DNA of 64,000 bases. Origin: Sphingomonas ginsengisoli An et al. 2013 (lineage in GTDB: Bacteria > Pseudomonadota > Alphaproteobacteria > Sphingomonadales > Sphingomonadaceae). Positions 8,601-15,732 of this stretch are shown piece by piece. Made by a program: the position numbers and the translations under genes. Where the stretch lies: contig NZ_CP045434.1 of NCBI RefSeq assembly GCF_009363895.1, forward strand, positions 1,674,001 through 1,738,000, read 5' to 3'. The notes under the pieces were generated by a model. It did no database searches, was not told where the DNA came from, and worked only from the letters and a program-made list of their open reading frames with translations. The stretch's first letter is position 1. Each line of letters begins with the position of its first letter.

Positions 8601-9425
8601 TTGCTCGTCGCCGAAGGCTGGCAACCCTACTCGCTCAAGGTCGGGGACAGATACTACAGTTACCAGCGCCTTGACCCGTTCGCGTCCATTCTCGGCGTAG
8701 CTGCCGACCTTGCGGACAAGCAGTCGGGAATGACCGAGGCGCAGCGCGACAAGACCACGGCGCTACTCATCGGCGGCATGGTCTCGAACCTTGAGAACAA
8801 GTCGTTCCTCACCGGCATCAGCGATGTCTTCTCGGCAGTCGATGCTGCCGGTAGTGGCAATCCTCAACAGGCCGTGCGCATCATTCAGCAGCGCATTGCT
8901 GGCGTGGCCGTGCCCGCCATTGTGTCGCAGACCGCCAATGTCCTCGACCCCGTGCAGCGCACCACCAGCGAAGACAGTTTCGCGGAAGGGCAACTCGACG
9001 CCATCAAGAACCGCATCCCCGGCTTGAGCAAGGACCAGAACCCCACGCGCGACGTCATGGGCGACCCGCGCGTCACCAAGGAAACGCTAGGGCCGGATAT
9101 CGCCAGCCCGATCCGGACCAGCAACGCGACCATCGACCCCGATGTTGAAGCGATCCGCGATAGCGGTGCGGGCATCGGTCGCCTTCAGCGTCGCGGCACC
9201 TTTGGGGGTGAGAAGCGCAAGCTCAACGACAAGGAATGGGACAGCTATCAGGCGCTCGCTGGCAAGCTCACTCGACAATACATCGAGGAAGAGACCAGCG
9301 CCGCCGATTGGAAGGACCAGTCCGCCGAGGACCGGCGCACCGCCATCAAGAGCGCCATCAAGGACGCGCGCTCGGAAGCTCGAACCCAATTGTTCGGCGA
9401 GGGCGACGACGGCGGGAACGAGTAA
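5616..9425 (+). CDS. Giant virion ejection protein with N-terminal M15-type peptidase
   Basis: 1269 residues. Residues about 65-140 form a peptidase M15A-like domain. SKHLTGDAMD supplies His90 and Asp97, GDHVHL supplies His132/His134, and GYNAAIGG lies upstream. This fits a zinc peptidoglycan peptidase. An acidic DFEIVS-like motif occurs at about residues 7-12, 32-37 and 155-159, flanking the domain. The middle has Gly/Ala-rich hydrophobic segments (AIGGGIAGAIAGGAAAKAAL). The C-terminal half (from about 700) resembles large polyvalent or internal virion proteins, with KLFLPFIRTPANIFKY and DRYYSYQRLDPFASILG. As last and largest of the ejection row it probably cuts a hole in peptidoglycan and forms part of the DNA conduit (inference from T7 gp16/P22 gp16 logic). 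Confidence 0.6.
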   Translation: MDFSDDDFEIVSSPQAEPASKPEPAPKLDDSDFEIVSTPTTHSTPAPEPQQSHPDIDPIKTVQDWGVHIASGVREVGYNAAIGGKPHSKHLTGDAMDLTPGNSGLSWGDLHRRASQIAAQWPGGRAIFEGDHVHLQLPGWGGAPIATGSNAEHDLEIVSHPDTSAPDNSTPAPPPTPKAAANEQIDHPTTVPIEFSAPEQKVIAPTGSTKVQEIDHGAEALINGMLHAGVPFDQAQAQFNARYPTYGGLQGGPKIWDANLRWVKTHPNENRAYVGKQVQLGDGEQESNNFSQSGTGALIGNWANAATAGAPVFLTGNEGNAWEQQAFDAHPVASWTGAIGGGIAGAIAGGAAAKAALPALNPATVQGAVDVSMSSLYGASEAGEGHRLEGAAAGAALGVAGEAVGRGVIAPAIRTVREGADFGGLGGRAYADDVAHAATGAEVAPAAVDAAPIESNVRRAMADESPKDELIQDMTPTPAGAAGPTKEVPLLGTSFSRDAGETAAKAEAANPADFVPNGSAAAKDKIANINLDHIESVDDITHALKKAEDTFGFDGARRGVISHEETQALAEDLGMTADDLLNRREGQALNAEQAYAARNILAKSAEELQLLARVAKDNGGAEDLAAFQRALIRHAAIQEQVTGATAEAGRALSAFRISANSGSVREEVLRAAVAGKETDLKKIAQDLLDRADNPGDFNRAAAEAWKPTRLDKAVELYYAGMLSGPQTHMANIVGNTITALTAPIEHGIAAGIGAVRGGVNKVLGRSTDRVLFSEVGARAFGLLQGAKDGAEAVSRYLRTGERLDEFSKIEAARHQAISGTKGKIVRAPLAALEVEDEFFKSMARRMEMNAQAVRIARGEGLRGAAAKTRIAELIANPTQKMLAQAGDYGRYLTFQRQLTGKLGTNLQRLVNESPALKLFLPFIRTPANIFKYSVEHSPLAVTMPSVWKELAAGGARRDVAVAKVMFGTGLAMAAYKGVEDGFITGNGPADPQQKSLLVAEGWQPYSLKVGDRYYSYQRLDPFASILGVAADLADKQSGMTEAQRDKTTALLIGGMVSNLENKSFLTGISDVFSAVDAAGSGNPQQAVRIIQQRIAGVAVPAIVSQTANVLDPVQRTTSEDSFAEGQLDAIKNRIPGLSKDQNPTRDVMGDPRVTKETLGPDIASPIRTSNATIDPDVEAIRDSGAGIGRLQRRGTFGGEKRKLNDKEWDSYQALAGKLTRQYIEEETSAADWKDQSAEDRRTAIKSAIKDARSEARTQLFGEGDDGGNE

Positions 9426-9445
9426 GCCGCACCCTAAATACTAGT

Positions 9446-9649
9446 GTGATTACTCAGTCCCTCTCGAACCTGTGGGCGAAGTGGCAGCGCGTGGTTGATT
9501 GGGCGAAACCCAACACCCCGTATCTGCATGCGCTGCTCTCACTCATCCTCTTCGTGATGACGCTCATCGGCCTCATCGCTCCGGAAACTGCCACCGGTTA
9601 CCGCGACTTCACCCTGAACCTGTTCGGCCTCTCGATAGGGGCGATGTAA
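9446..9649 (+). CDS. Small phage membrane protein
   Basis: I place the start at GTG 9446, because the frame upstream is only an overlap with the giant ejection gene. The product is about 67 residues with one strong membrane segment (LHALLSLILFVMTLIGLIA) and a second weaker one near the C-terminus. It overlaps the next gene by one base (TAATG). Size, topology and position between the ejection protein and another membrane protein suit a holin or holin-like role, but no family was recognised. Confidence 0.5.
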   Translation: MITQSLSNLWAKWQRVVDWAKPNTPYLHALLSLILFVMTLIGLIAPETATGYRDFTLNLFGLSIGAM

Positions 9650-10005
9650 TGGAGAAGGACACCAGCAACTTCCTGCTCGGAGAGATCAAGGCGACGGTGA
9701 CCGGCACCAGCGAGGACGTCAAAGCGCTCCGCGTCGAAGTTGGCGATGTCGCTCGCCGTGTCACAGCTACCGAGCAAGACCTTGCGTCGCTCCGCGCCGA
9801 GCGTTCGCCGATGGTCGAAGGCTACAAGAAGTTCGAGCACAAGGTGAACAACCACATGCAGGCCGATGCCGCGTGGAAGGCCGCGCACGAAGCCGAGCAA
9901 GCCACCGAGCGCCGCCAGCAGATTCGCACGCAGGCCATCATGTCGATGGTGATTGCCATTGTGGCCAGCATCCTCACCCTCGTGGGCAAGGCTTACTTTG
10001 GATGA
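9649..10005 (+). CDS. Coiled-coil phage protein with C-terminal membrane anchor
   Basis: 118 residues. The N-terminal 80 are a charged heptad-rich helix (DVKALRVEVGDVARRVTATEQDLASLRAE). They are followed by a short basic stretch and a C-terminal membrane helix (MSMVIAIVASILTLVGKAYF). The ATG overlaps the upstream stop by one base. This tail-anchored coiled-coil type is common in phage lysis cassettes, as a holin partner or haemolysin-XhlA-like protein; the exact role is inferred from position only. Confidence 0.5.
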   Translation: MEKDTSNFLLGEIKATVTGTSEDVKALRVEVGDVARRVTATEQDLASLRAERSPMVEGYKKFEHKVNNHMQADAAWKAAHEAEQATERRQQIRTQAIMSMVIAIVASILTLVGKAYFG

Positions 10006-10133
10006 CCCCCGAGCAGATTGCCGAGCGCATCGCCAAGGTCGAAGCGATGATCGCCGCCCGTGAAGGCAAGGCCGGTTACGCCGCCAATGTCGCCGCCTGC
10101 CGCGCCGAGCTAGAGCAACTACGAGCTTTGTAG
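10002..10133 (+). CDS. Small phage protein (43 aa)
   Basis: The ATG at 10002 overlaps the preceding stop (ATGA). The product is a single amphipathic helix-rich peptide, MTPEQIAERIAKVEAM then YAANVAACRAELEQL. It looks like a short chaperone or structural accessory peptide. The 3' end of the gene is duplicated, in mutated form, about 1.6 kb downstream next to the prophage end. I do not recognise a family. Confidence 0.5.
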   Translation: MTPEQIAERIAKVEAMIAAREGKAGYAANVAACRAELEQLRAL

Positions 10134-10212
10134 CCCATTTGGGAAGGTCCGTTGTGTTAGTCTCCGCCTAGGACCAAGGTGCACCTCGTAGCCTTTGCCA
10201 TTGGAGACAAAA

Positions 10213-10662
10213 ATGTTTGCAGCCGCCATGAGTCTAGCTCTAGCTCCATCGGCTCGCATTACTCAGAGGGCCAAGACCCCTGATCCAGTCATGAATGGTT
10301 GCTTGGTTAGCCCAGATGGCGAAGGTCTCGTATTAGGCGGTAAGACCATGCGCGAGCTTCTCGACACTGGCGCGCAGCGCAAACGGCTGACGAATGTGGT
10401 GGTTGAGAACACTGGCGCAAACTCCCGAATCGTGCGCTTTACTGCGCATGAGCGCCTGAGCGACACCTCCGACCGCTTCGCTTTCGAGATGCAAAATCAA
10501 CAGACTAGTTACACACCCCAATGCCCCTCAGGGCGAACTACCGTGTTCATGGGAGCGGCCTTGAATGGTAAGAGGCTGCCATGGGGAGGCCAAGTGGTGC
10601 CCGCCGCAGCGATGATTGCCTTCGTTTTCTCAGAAGAGATGGATGCGGCGTCGCGAAGGTAA
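10213..10662 (+). CDS. Hypothetical prophage cargo protein, possibly exported
   Basis: I chose ATG 10213, which has GGAGA five bases upstream; an in-frame TTG lies at 10195. About 149 residues. The N-terminus (MFAAAMSLALAPSA) could be a short signal peptide, but it lacks a clear positive charge. Base composition is visibly lower in GC than the host genes around it, as expected for late-acquired cargo. It sits after the small lysis-like genes and before two clearly exported proteins. No family recognised. Confidence 0.5.
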   Translation: MFAAAMSLALAPSARITQRAKTPDPVMNGCLVSPDGEGLVLGGKTMRELLDTGAQRKRLTNVVVENTGANSRIVRFTAHERLSDTSDRFAFEMQNQQTSYTPQCPSGRTTVFMGAALNGKRLPWGGQVVPAAAMIAFVFSEEMDAASRR

Positions 10663-10761
10663 AAACACGGCGGCATGTCTTGCCAAGTTGGCCCGATTAG
10701 AAGGCTTGCTCTGAGTTAGACTTTCAAACATGTTGCGCCCTTCAAGAGGGGGGTGTGCGTG

Positions 10762-11166
10762 ATGAAAAAAGTGTTTCTTATGCTGGCGGCAACGATGATC
10801 GGTTCGCCCGCTCTGGCCAAGCCGGTCTATCTCACTTGCACATTTCCCGGTGAGAACGGCAAATCGCGCGACTTCTCGGTTACGTTCGACGAGGAGACGC
10901 AATCCCTCTCCTACACAAGCCCGACCGGCTACACCACCAAGCTGCCGAATGTAGTTTTTAAGGCCAATGCGGTAGTTGCTCAAAACACCGATATCTCAAG
11001 TGGTCTATACACGACGGATCATTGGGAAATTAATCGAGCGACCGGAGCAGTTTCGCGAACCGTGAAGATGGGCTCCGTTAGATTTCCTGACAAAATCCCG
11101 GAACAGACCCTTACCGCCGACAATGGCGCTTGCGCGACCGCGAAGACGCTACCGCGCAAATTCTAA
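10762..11166 (+). CDS. Exported hypothetical protein (prophage cargo)
   Basis: 134 residues from ATG 10762, preceded by the purine run AGAGGGGGG. An upstream in-frame GTG at 10753 would spoil the signal peptide. MKKVFLMLAATMIGSPALA is a classical Sec signal with an AxA cleavage site. The mature part contains two spaced cysteines (near YLTCTFPG and ADNGACATAK) and is beta-rich. It is followed 13 bases later by another exported protein. A lysogenic-conversion role is possible but unproven. Confidence 0.6.
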   Translation: MKKVFLMLAATMIGSPALAKPVYLTCTFPGENGKSRDFSVTFDEETQSLSYTSPTGYTTKLPNVVFKANAVVAQNTDISSGLYTTDHWEINRATGAVSRTVKMGSVRFPDKIPEQTLTADNGACATAKTLPRKF

Positions 11167-11179
11167 GGCGGAGACACCT

Positions 11180-11575
11180 GTGCGCAAGAGCATCCTATTA
11201 GCAGCGACAAGCATCGGCTTGGTCTACGTCGCCTCGCCAGCGTCAGCGCGGAACTGGATGGAGACTGGTCGCGACTCCCAGATGGCCACCTATCTAGACC
11301 TTGATTCTATAACCAACACCGCGACCGGACGAAGTGGGTGGGTCAGACGCGACCTTGAGATTACGGCTAAGCCGACGAATATCTCGCGACTCATCGCCCT
11401 CTATGAATGGGACTGCGGTGCACGTCGCTACCGGATCATGCAGACCACTGGTTACTTTCGTGATGGAACGAACGGCACCAGCGCGACGCCCCTCGATTGG
11501 AAGTTTGCTGTTCCAGACACCAGCGACGAGCATGTTCTGGACTTAGCCTGCAAAGCGATGCCTAACGCTAGGTAA
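11180..11575 (+). CDS. Exported protein, surface-adhesin-E-like (prophage cargo)
   Basis: 131 residues from GTG 11180. The signal peptide is VRKSILLAATSIGLVYVASPASA. The mature part follows the adhesin-E-like plan: NWMETG opening, TYLDLDSI, then ALYEWDCGARRYRI and a GYFRDG turn, with a second cysteine near the end (LDLACKAM). That plan is shared by many small periplasmic proteins of uncertain function, and adhesion itself is not implied. It lies directly downstream of another signal-peptide protein with GGAGA nearby, probably in one transcript. Confidence 0.55.
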   Translation: MRKSILLAATSIGLVYVASPASARNWMETGRDSQMATYLDLDSITNTATGRSGWVRRDLEITAKPTNISRLIALYEWDCGARRYRIMQTTGYFRDGTNGTSATPLDWKFAVPDTSDEHVLDLACKAMPNAR

Positions 11576-11674
11576 CGCTGACGATCCGACTTATCCCGCC
11601 CGCGCTCAACCACCGTCGAGGTCTAGACAGGGCTTAAACCCAGCCTGTTCGAGAAAGGGCGGATATTCGCTCTG

Positions 11675-11743
11675 GCCAGTTACGCGGCCAATGTCGCCGC
11701 CTGCCGTGCCGAGCTAGTCCGCCTTCACGGCCTACTCACTTAG
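11675..11743 (+). pseudogene. Duplicated 3' end of the 43-aa phage gene
   Basis: The stretch encodes ASYAANVAACRAELVRLHGLLT and ends in TAG. It is nearly the same as the C-terminal part of the gene at 10002-10133 (GYAANVAACRAELEQL). About 40 bases around 11680-11717 match with only a few changes. No start codon or ribosome site precedes it, so it is a remnant. Confidence 0.65.
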
Positions 11744-12111
11744 ACATTATAGCCCTGCTTACGAAGCAGCGGCCCAACCTCGCGGTCGCTAAAATCCAGT
11801 GTGTAGGCGGTTCGCCAAGGTTTGCCGGTTACAGACTGGCGACTGCGTAAGCCAATGGCGGCATGGACCAACGCGACATCTGCCGGGTCCGCGACCAAGA
11901 AGACGCATGGCGACTTCAGCCCGCCCTTCTTCGCCGCCCAATCCCCCTTGATGATCGTGCCGAGTTCCTTGCAGAGCGCGGCGAACGGCGAGGGTAGCTC
12001 GCGCATATTCTTATCGAAGGGCGTGGGGGTGCGCGGCGAAAGCATGTTGCCGAGCAGGCTGGCATCCGGGTGACCGGCATTGATGAACGCGTTCCACGAA
12101 ACTTTCGGCAT
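11740..12111 (-). CDS. Hypothetical protein at prophage end
   Basis: This minus-strand gene encodes 123 residues, starting MPKVSWNAFINAG. The sequence is mixed alpha/beta with a central SPCVFLVADPADVALVHAAIG segment. It is the only minus-strand gene of the prophage part and is the last one before the attachment site. Its stop lies beside the duplicated gene fragment. I see no integrase, repressor or excisionase motif and do not recognise a family. Confidence 0.5.
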   Translation of the reverse strand: MPKVSWNAFINAGHPDASLLGNMLSPRTPTPFDKNMRELPSPFAALCKELGTIIKGDWAAKKGGLKSPCVFLVADPADVALVHAAIGLRSRQSVTGKPWRTAYTLDFSDREVGPLLRKQGYNV

Positions 12112-12256
12112 CGGCTGTCCTTGCGACTTGGGGCACAGACATGGGGCACGACATACCCCATTTCCAGCGAACGGGCGCGAAGGTCCACGAACAATCTGTG
12201 AGAGAAAACCGGGGCGAATAGTTCGCCGGGATTAGCCGCGAATCGAGCCGGGAGGT
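12112..12256. other. Prophage right boundary, non-coding
   Basis: No convincing gene. It holds two close copies of GGGGCAC (about 12131 and 12144), which could be recombinase or arm-type sites. A hairpin GGCGAA-TAG-TTCGCC lies at 12213-12227 and is followed on the minus strand by TTTTCTC, a possible terminator of leftward transcription from the tRNA promoter. The bacterial side begins within the tRNA half at 12257. Confidence 0.4.
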
Positions 12257-12293
12257 TTGGAAGGCTTCTGCTCTACCATTGAGCTACACCCGC
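12257..12293 (-). tRNA. tRNA-Gly(TCC), 5' half only; prophage attachment site
   Basis: On the minus strand, GCGGGTG (acceptor), TA, a D-arm GCTC-AATGGTA-GAGC, then GAAGC and the loop CTTCCAA give a canonical tRNA-Gly with TCC anticodon up to position 38. The anticodon-stem 3' strand should be GCTTC but reads ACCTC. No CACCCGC follows to pair with the acceptor. The gene is therefore interrupted exactly after the anticodon loop, a favoured crossover point for phage tyrosine recombinases. This copy should not give a functional tRNA. Confidence 0.75.
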
Positions 12294-12536
12294 ATGCCTG
12301 GCGGCCGCCGCCGGGCGCGGGCCCGACGATGCGAGGGTCGATTGCCACGAGCGGAGCGCGTCGGTCAACCGGGACAGACGAGTAGCGCCCGATGACGCGC
12401 GCGCCGCCGCCCACGATCGGCGATGGGCCGAGGCGGTTTCCTATGGTATCCCGCCGTTGAATTTGGGTTGATTGCGTGGCCGATCACCCTTGTTGCAGTG
12501 CTTGCTCGACCTGCTCGGGAGCAATTTGCTGAAGTG

Positions 12537-15500
12537 ATGGACGGGGCGACCGAAGGCCTTGCTGCAACAACGCCCGCCACCAGCGCAGGCGAGCGCCGCC
12601 ATGTGTCGGTGCTGTTCGCCGATATGGTCGGTTACACGGCGACCATGGAGAAGCTCGACGAGGAACGCTCGTTGGCGTTCGTCCAGGCGGTCTACGCCAG
12701 CCTTGCCAATGCGGTCCGCGAGCATGACGGACGGGTCCATGCCTTCGGCGGTGACAGCGTCATGGCCGTGTTCGGCCTATCCGAGGCGTCGGAGAATCCC
12801 GCGCTCCAGGCCTGCCGCGCGGCGATGGCGGTGCAGCGGGCGTTCGACGGCCCCAATCCGATCAGTGAGAAATACGGCCTTAGACCTCAGATGCGGGTCG
12901 GGATCAGCACAGGGCTGGCGGCGATCGCGGCGGTCGACAGCGAGAGCGGGACGCTCACCACCATCGGCAATTCGGTTAACTTGGCATCACGAATCGAAAG
13001 TCAGGCACCCCCGGGTGGCTGCCTGATCTGCGAAGCGACGCGCGGGATGATCGAGTGGCAAGTCGCGGTCGAATTCCACAGCGAAGCGACGATCAAGGGC
13101 GTGGCGCTGCCGCAGAAGCTGTGGCGGCTGGTCTCGGTCAACGAGAATGCGAGCCGCTTCGATCGCTCGCTCGGCCGTGGATTAAGTCCGCTGGCGGGCC
13201 GCGACGCCGACCTGGCCAAGCTCCGCTCGGCGCTCGGGGCGGCGCGCGGCGGGACGCGGGTGGTCGACCTGGTCGCCGAGCCTGGCCTCGGCAAGACGCG
13301 GCTGATCTTCGAATTCCTCAAACTGGCGGACGAAACCGGCGCGGTCGTGCTGCAGGGCCATTGCGCGGCGGACAGCAAGCAGATTCCGTTCCTGCCCTTC
13401 CTCGAGGTCGCGCGGGGGGCGTTCCAGTTGCAGCCAGAGGACGAGCCCGAACTTATCGCCAAGAAGCTCGAGGCCGGCCTGCGCGCGCTCGCGCTGCAAA
13501 GCCAAGAGAATCTGGGCCTACTGCTTAACCTGCTCGGCCTGGCGCCACCGGCGGCCTCGCTGGCAGGGCTAGAGGTCGTGCTGATTGGCTTGCGGACGCG
13601 CGACCTCCTGCTCGCGCTGCTGAGGGCTTTATGCCAGACTCGCCTGGTCATCCTGACCCTCGAGGACATCCACTGGATCGACAGCGCGTCGGAGGAAGTG
13701 CTGGCGCGGATCGTGACCGACAGCGGCCTCGCCAACCTGCTGGTGGTTCACGCGCGGCGGCCCGAATATGCGCCGTCGTGGCGGGGGGAGCCGGGGGTAA
13801 GCACGCTTCGCCTCGCACCGCTCGCGAGCGCAGACATTTCGCAAGTCGCGCGCAGCCGGTTGGGTGTCTCCGACTTGCCCGAACCGCTCATCCGGCAGAT
13901 CGTCGAGCGAGCCGGGGGCAATCCGCTCTTCAGCGAGGAAATCCTCAGCTTCCTGCTCGACCAGGGCGCGGTGCGGGTTTCGGCGGGCGCGGCGATCTTC
14001 GACGACGCGGTCAGCGAGAGTGCGCTGCCGACGAGCCTGCTGGGCTTGTTGGCGGCGAGGCTCGACCGGTTGGCCCCGGCCGACCGCGGGCTGGTGCAGG
14101 CGGCGGCAGTCATCGGCCGCCGGTTCGATGTGGCGCTACTGGCGCTGGCCCGCCCCGACGTGGTCGACATCGACGAGGCGATCGAGCGACTGCGGCAACA
14201 GGAGTTCATCGAGCGCGCAGGCGACGGCGGCGCGTGGGTTTTCAAGCATGCGCTGATGCGCGACTGCGTCTATCAGAGCTTGCTGCCGCCCGATCGGCGC
14301 GCGCTTCACCTCGCCGTCGCCCAGGCGCTCGAACAGCGCAGCCAGGGGCGGCTGACCGAAGCGGCCGAACTGCTCGCCCAGCATTATTCGCGGACCGAGC
14401 GCGACGACCTGGCCTTCACCTATCTCGCGCTGGCCGGCGCCAAGAGCCTCGGCACCTTCTCGCACGACGAAGCGGCGACCTATTTCGCCTCCGCGCTCGC
14501 GCTCTACGAAGCCAATCCCCGCTGCGCCGACCTGAACGCCGTCGCGGTTCTGCTCGCCAACACCGCGCTATGCCTCAATTTGTCGCTGTCGGTGCTGCCG
14601 ATGCTGGCGCTTGCCGATCGCGTGGCACCGCTGCTCGAGGCGATCGGCGACGACCGCCATCACGCGCTCTTCCTCCACCATTATGCCGCCTGTCTCGTCG
14701 GCAACGCGCGCTATCGCGACGCGCTGGCGGTGCAGCAGCGGCTGTCGGCAATGGCCGAGCGCCTCGGCGATCGCGGTGCCACTGCCTACGCCCTCGTCAG
14801 CGAACTGTCGGTGTCGACCTACTGCGCGCCTATGACAGTGGCGGCGTTTGACGCGGTCAGCGCCGAGGCGGCGCGCAACCTCGCCGCGATCAACGACGCC
14901 TATCTCGACAATTTCTATCTTGCGAGCATCGGCTGGGACCAGGTCTGCCGGGGCCAGGTCGAGCGCGCGGCCGCGACCGCGGACCGGCTGGTGGCGAGCG
15001 GCACCGACCGCAACGACCCTCGTGCGCTCGGTTACGGCACCGCCATGCGCGCGCTGATCGCCAGTATCGCCGACGATTATGCGCAGGCGCTCGCACTCGC
15101 CGAGCGCGCGATGGAGGTGTCGCGCGCCCGGTTCGAGCAGATCATCGCCTCGGCCGCGCGGTGCGGGGCGATCGTGCCGCTTGGCGAGCCCGGCGCGACC
15201 GAGCAGGTTGAAGAGCATCTCGCGCTGTGTCGACGAAATGGCTGGACGATGTTCGAGGCCGGGCCCGAGTTGATGCTCGGCGTGGCGCAGGTCATGGCGG
15301 GTCAGATCGGCGCCGGCCTCGCTCACATCGAGGGCCGGATTGCCCGCTACGAAGCCGAGGGTTTCCGCATCGCGGCCGACTGGGGGCGGCTCTATCTGTG
15401 CGAGGTCTATCTCGCGATCCTATCGGGCAAAGGCGGTGCTTCGGTCGGGGTGCTGCTGCGGAACGGCCGGAGCCTGGCCGGCGTGTTCCTGCGTGGAGCG

Positions 15501-15728
15501 GGACGGATCGAGCAACTCATCGCGCAGGTCCGCGCCAACCCGCAGATGGACCCCGAGGGGCATAATGCCGGTCGCGCCGAGATGGTGCTGGGGCTGCTGT
15601 ACCAATTGAAGCGGCGCCCCGCGCTTGCCGAGCGGCATCTACGCGAGGCCAAGCGGCTGATCGAAGCGTCGGGGGCGTCGCCCCTGCTCGACCGGGTCGA
15701 AACCGCGCTCGCAGCGCTGCCAAGCTGA
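12537..15728 (+). CDS. Class III adenylate/guanylate cyclase with AAA ATPase and TPR region
   Basis: I chose ATG 12537; the frame is open further upstream to 12423 but without a better ribosome site. About 1063 residues. Near the N-terminus is a nucleotide cyclase domain with VSVLFADMVGYT and FGGDSVMAVFG, whose Asp residues are the two metal ligands of class III cyclases. Then comes an AAA_16-type ATPase with Walker A AEPGLGKTR and a Walker B-like VILTLEDIHW. The C-terminal half is a long helical, TPR-like repeat region. This cyclase/ATPase/TPR fusion is a cytoplasmic signal-integrating regulator in many proteobacteria. It is the first host gene next to the prophage and converges on the peroxidase operon. 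Confidence 0.85.
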   Translation: MDGATEGLAATTPATSAGERRHVSVLFADMVGYTATMEKLDEERSLAFVQAVYASLANAVREHDGRVHAFGGDSVMAVFGLSEASENPALQACRAAMAVQRAFDGPNPISEKYGLRPQMRVGISTGLAAIAAVDSESGTLTTIGNSVNLASRIESQAPPGGCLICEATRGMIEWQVAVEFHSEATIKGVALPQKLWRLVSVNENASRFDRSLGRGLSPLAGRDADLAKLRSALGAARGGTRVVDLVAEPGLGKTRLIFEFLKLADETGAVVLQGHCAADSKQIPFLPFLEVARGAFQLQPEDEPELIAKKLEAGLRALALQSQENLGLLLNLLGLAPPAASLAGLEVVLIGLRTRDLLLALLRALCQTRLVILTLEDIHWIDSASEEVLARIVTDSGLANLLVVHARRPEYAPSWRGEPGVSTLRLAPLASADISQVARSRLGVSDLPEPLIRQIVERAGGNPLFSEEILSFLLDQGAVRVSAGAAIFDDAVSESALPTSLLGLLAARLDRLAPADRGLVQAAAVIGRRFDVALLALARPDVVDIDEAIERLRQQEFIERAGDGGAWVFKHALMRDCVYQSLLPPDRRALHLAVAQALEQRSQGRLTEAAELLAQHYSRTERDDLAFTYLALAGAKSLGTFSHDEAATYFASALALYEANPRCADLNAVAVLLANTALCLNLSLSVLPMLALADRVAPLLEAIGDDRHHALFLHHYAACLVGNARYRDALAVQQRLSAMAERLGDRGATAYALVSELSVSTYCAPMTVAAFDAVSAEAARNLAAINDAYLDNFYLASIGWDQVCRGQVERAAATADRLVASGTDRNDPRALGYGTAMRALIASIADDYAQALALAERAMEVSRARFEQIIASAARCGAIVPLGEPGATEQVEEHLALCRRNGWTMFEAGPELMLGVAQVMAGQIGAGLAHIEGRIARYEAEGFRIAADWGRLYLCEVYLAILSGKGGASVGVLLRNGRSLAGVFLRGAGRIEQLIAQVRANPQMDPEGHNAGRAEMVLGLLYQLKRRPALAERHLREAKRLIEASGASPLLDRVETALAALPS

Positions 15729-15732
15729 GCGC

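Noticed and set aside
12232..12414. 60-residue minus-strand ORF with CGCSSMVEQKPSKPP
   Set aside because: It is the translation of the tRNA-Gly half, not a protein gene.
12423..12536. Upstream extension of the cyclase gene to 12423
   Set aside because: No ribosome site and a sequence unlike the family; ATG 12537 lies closer to the cyclase domain.
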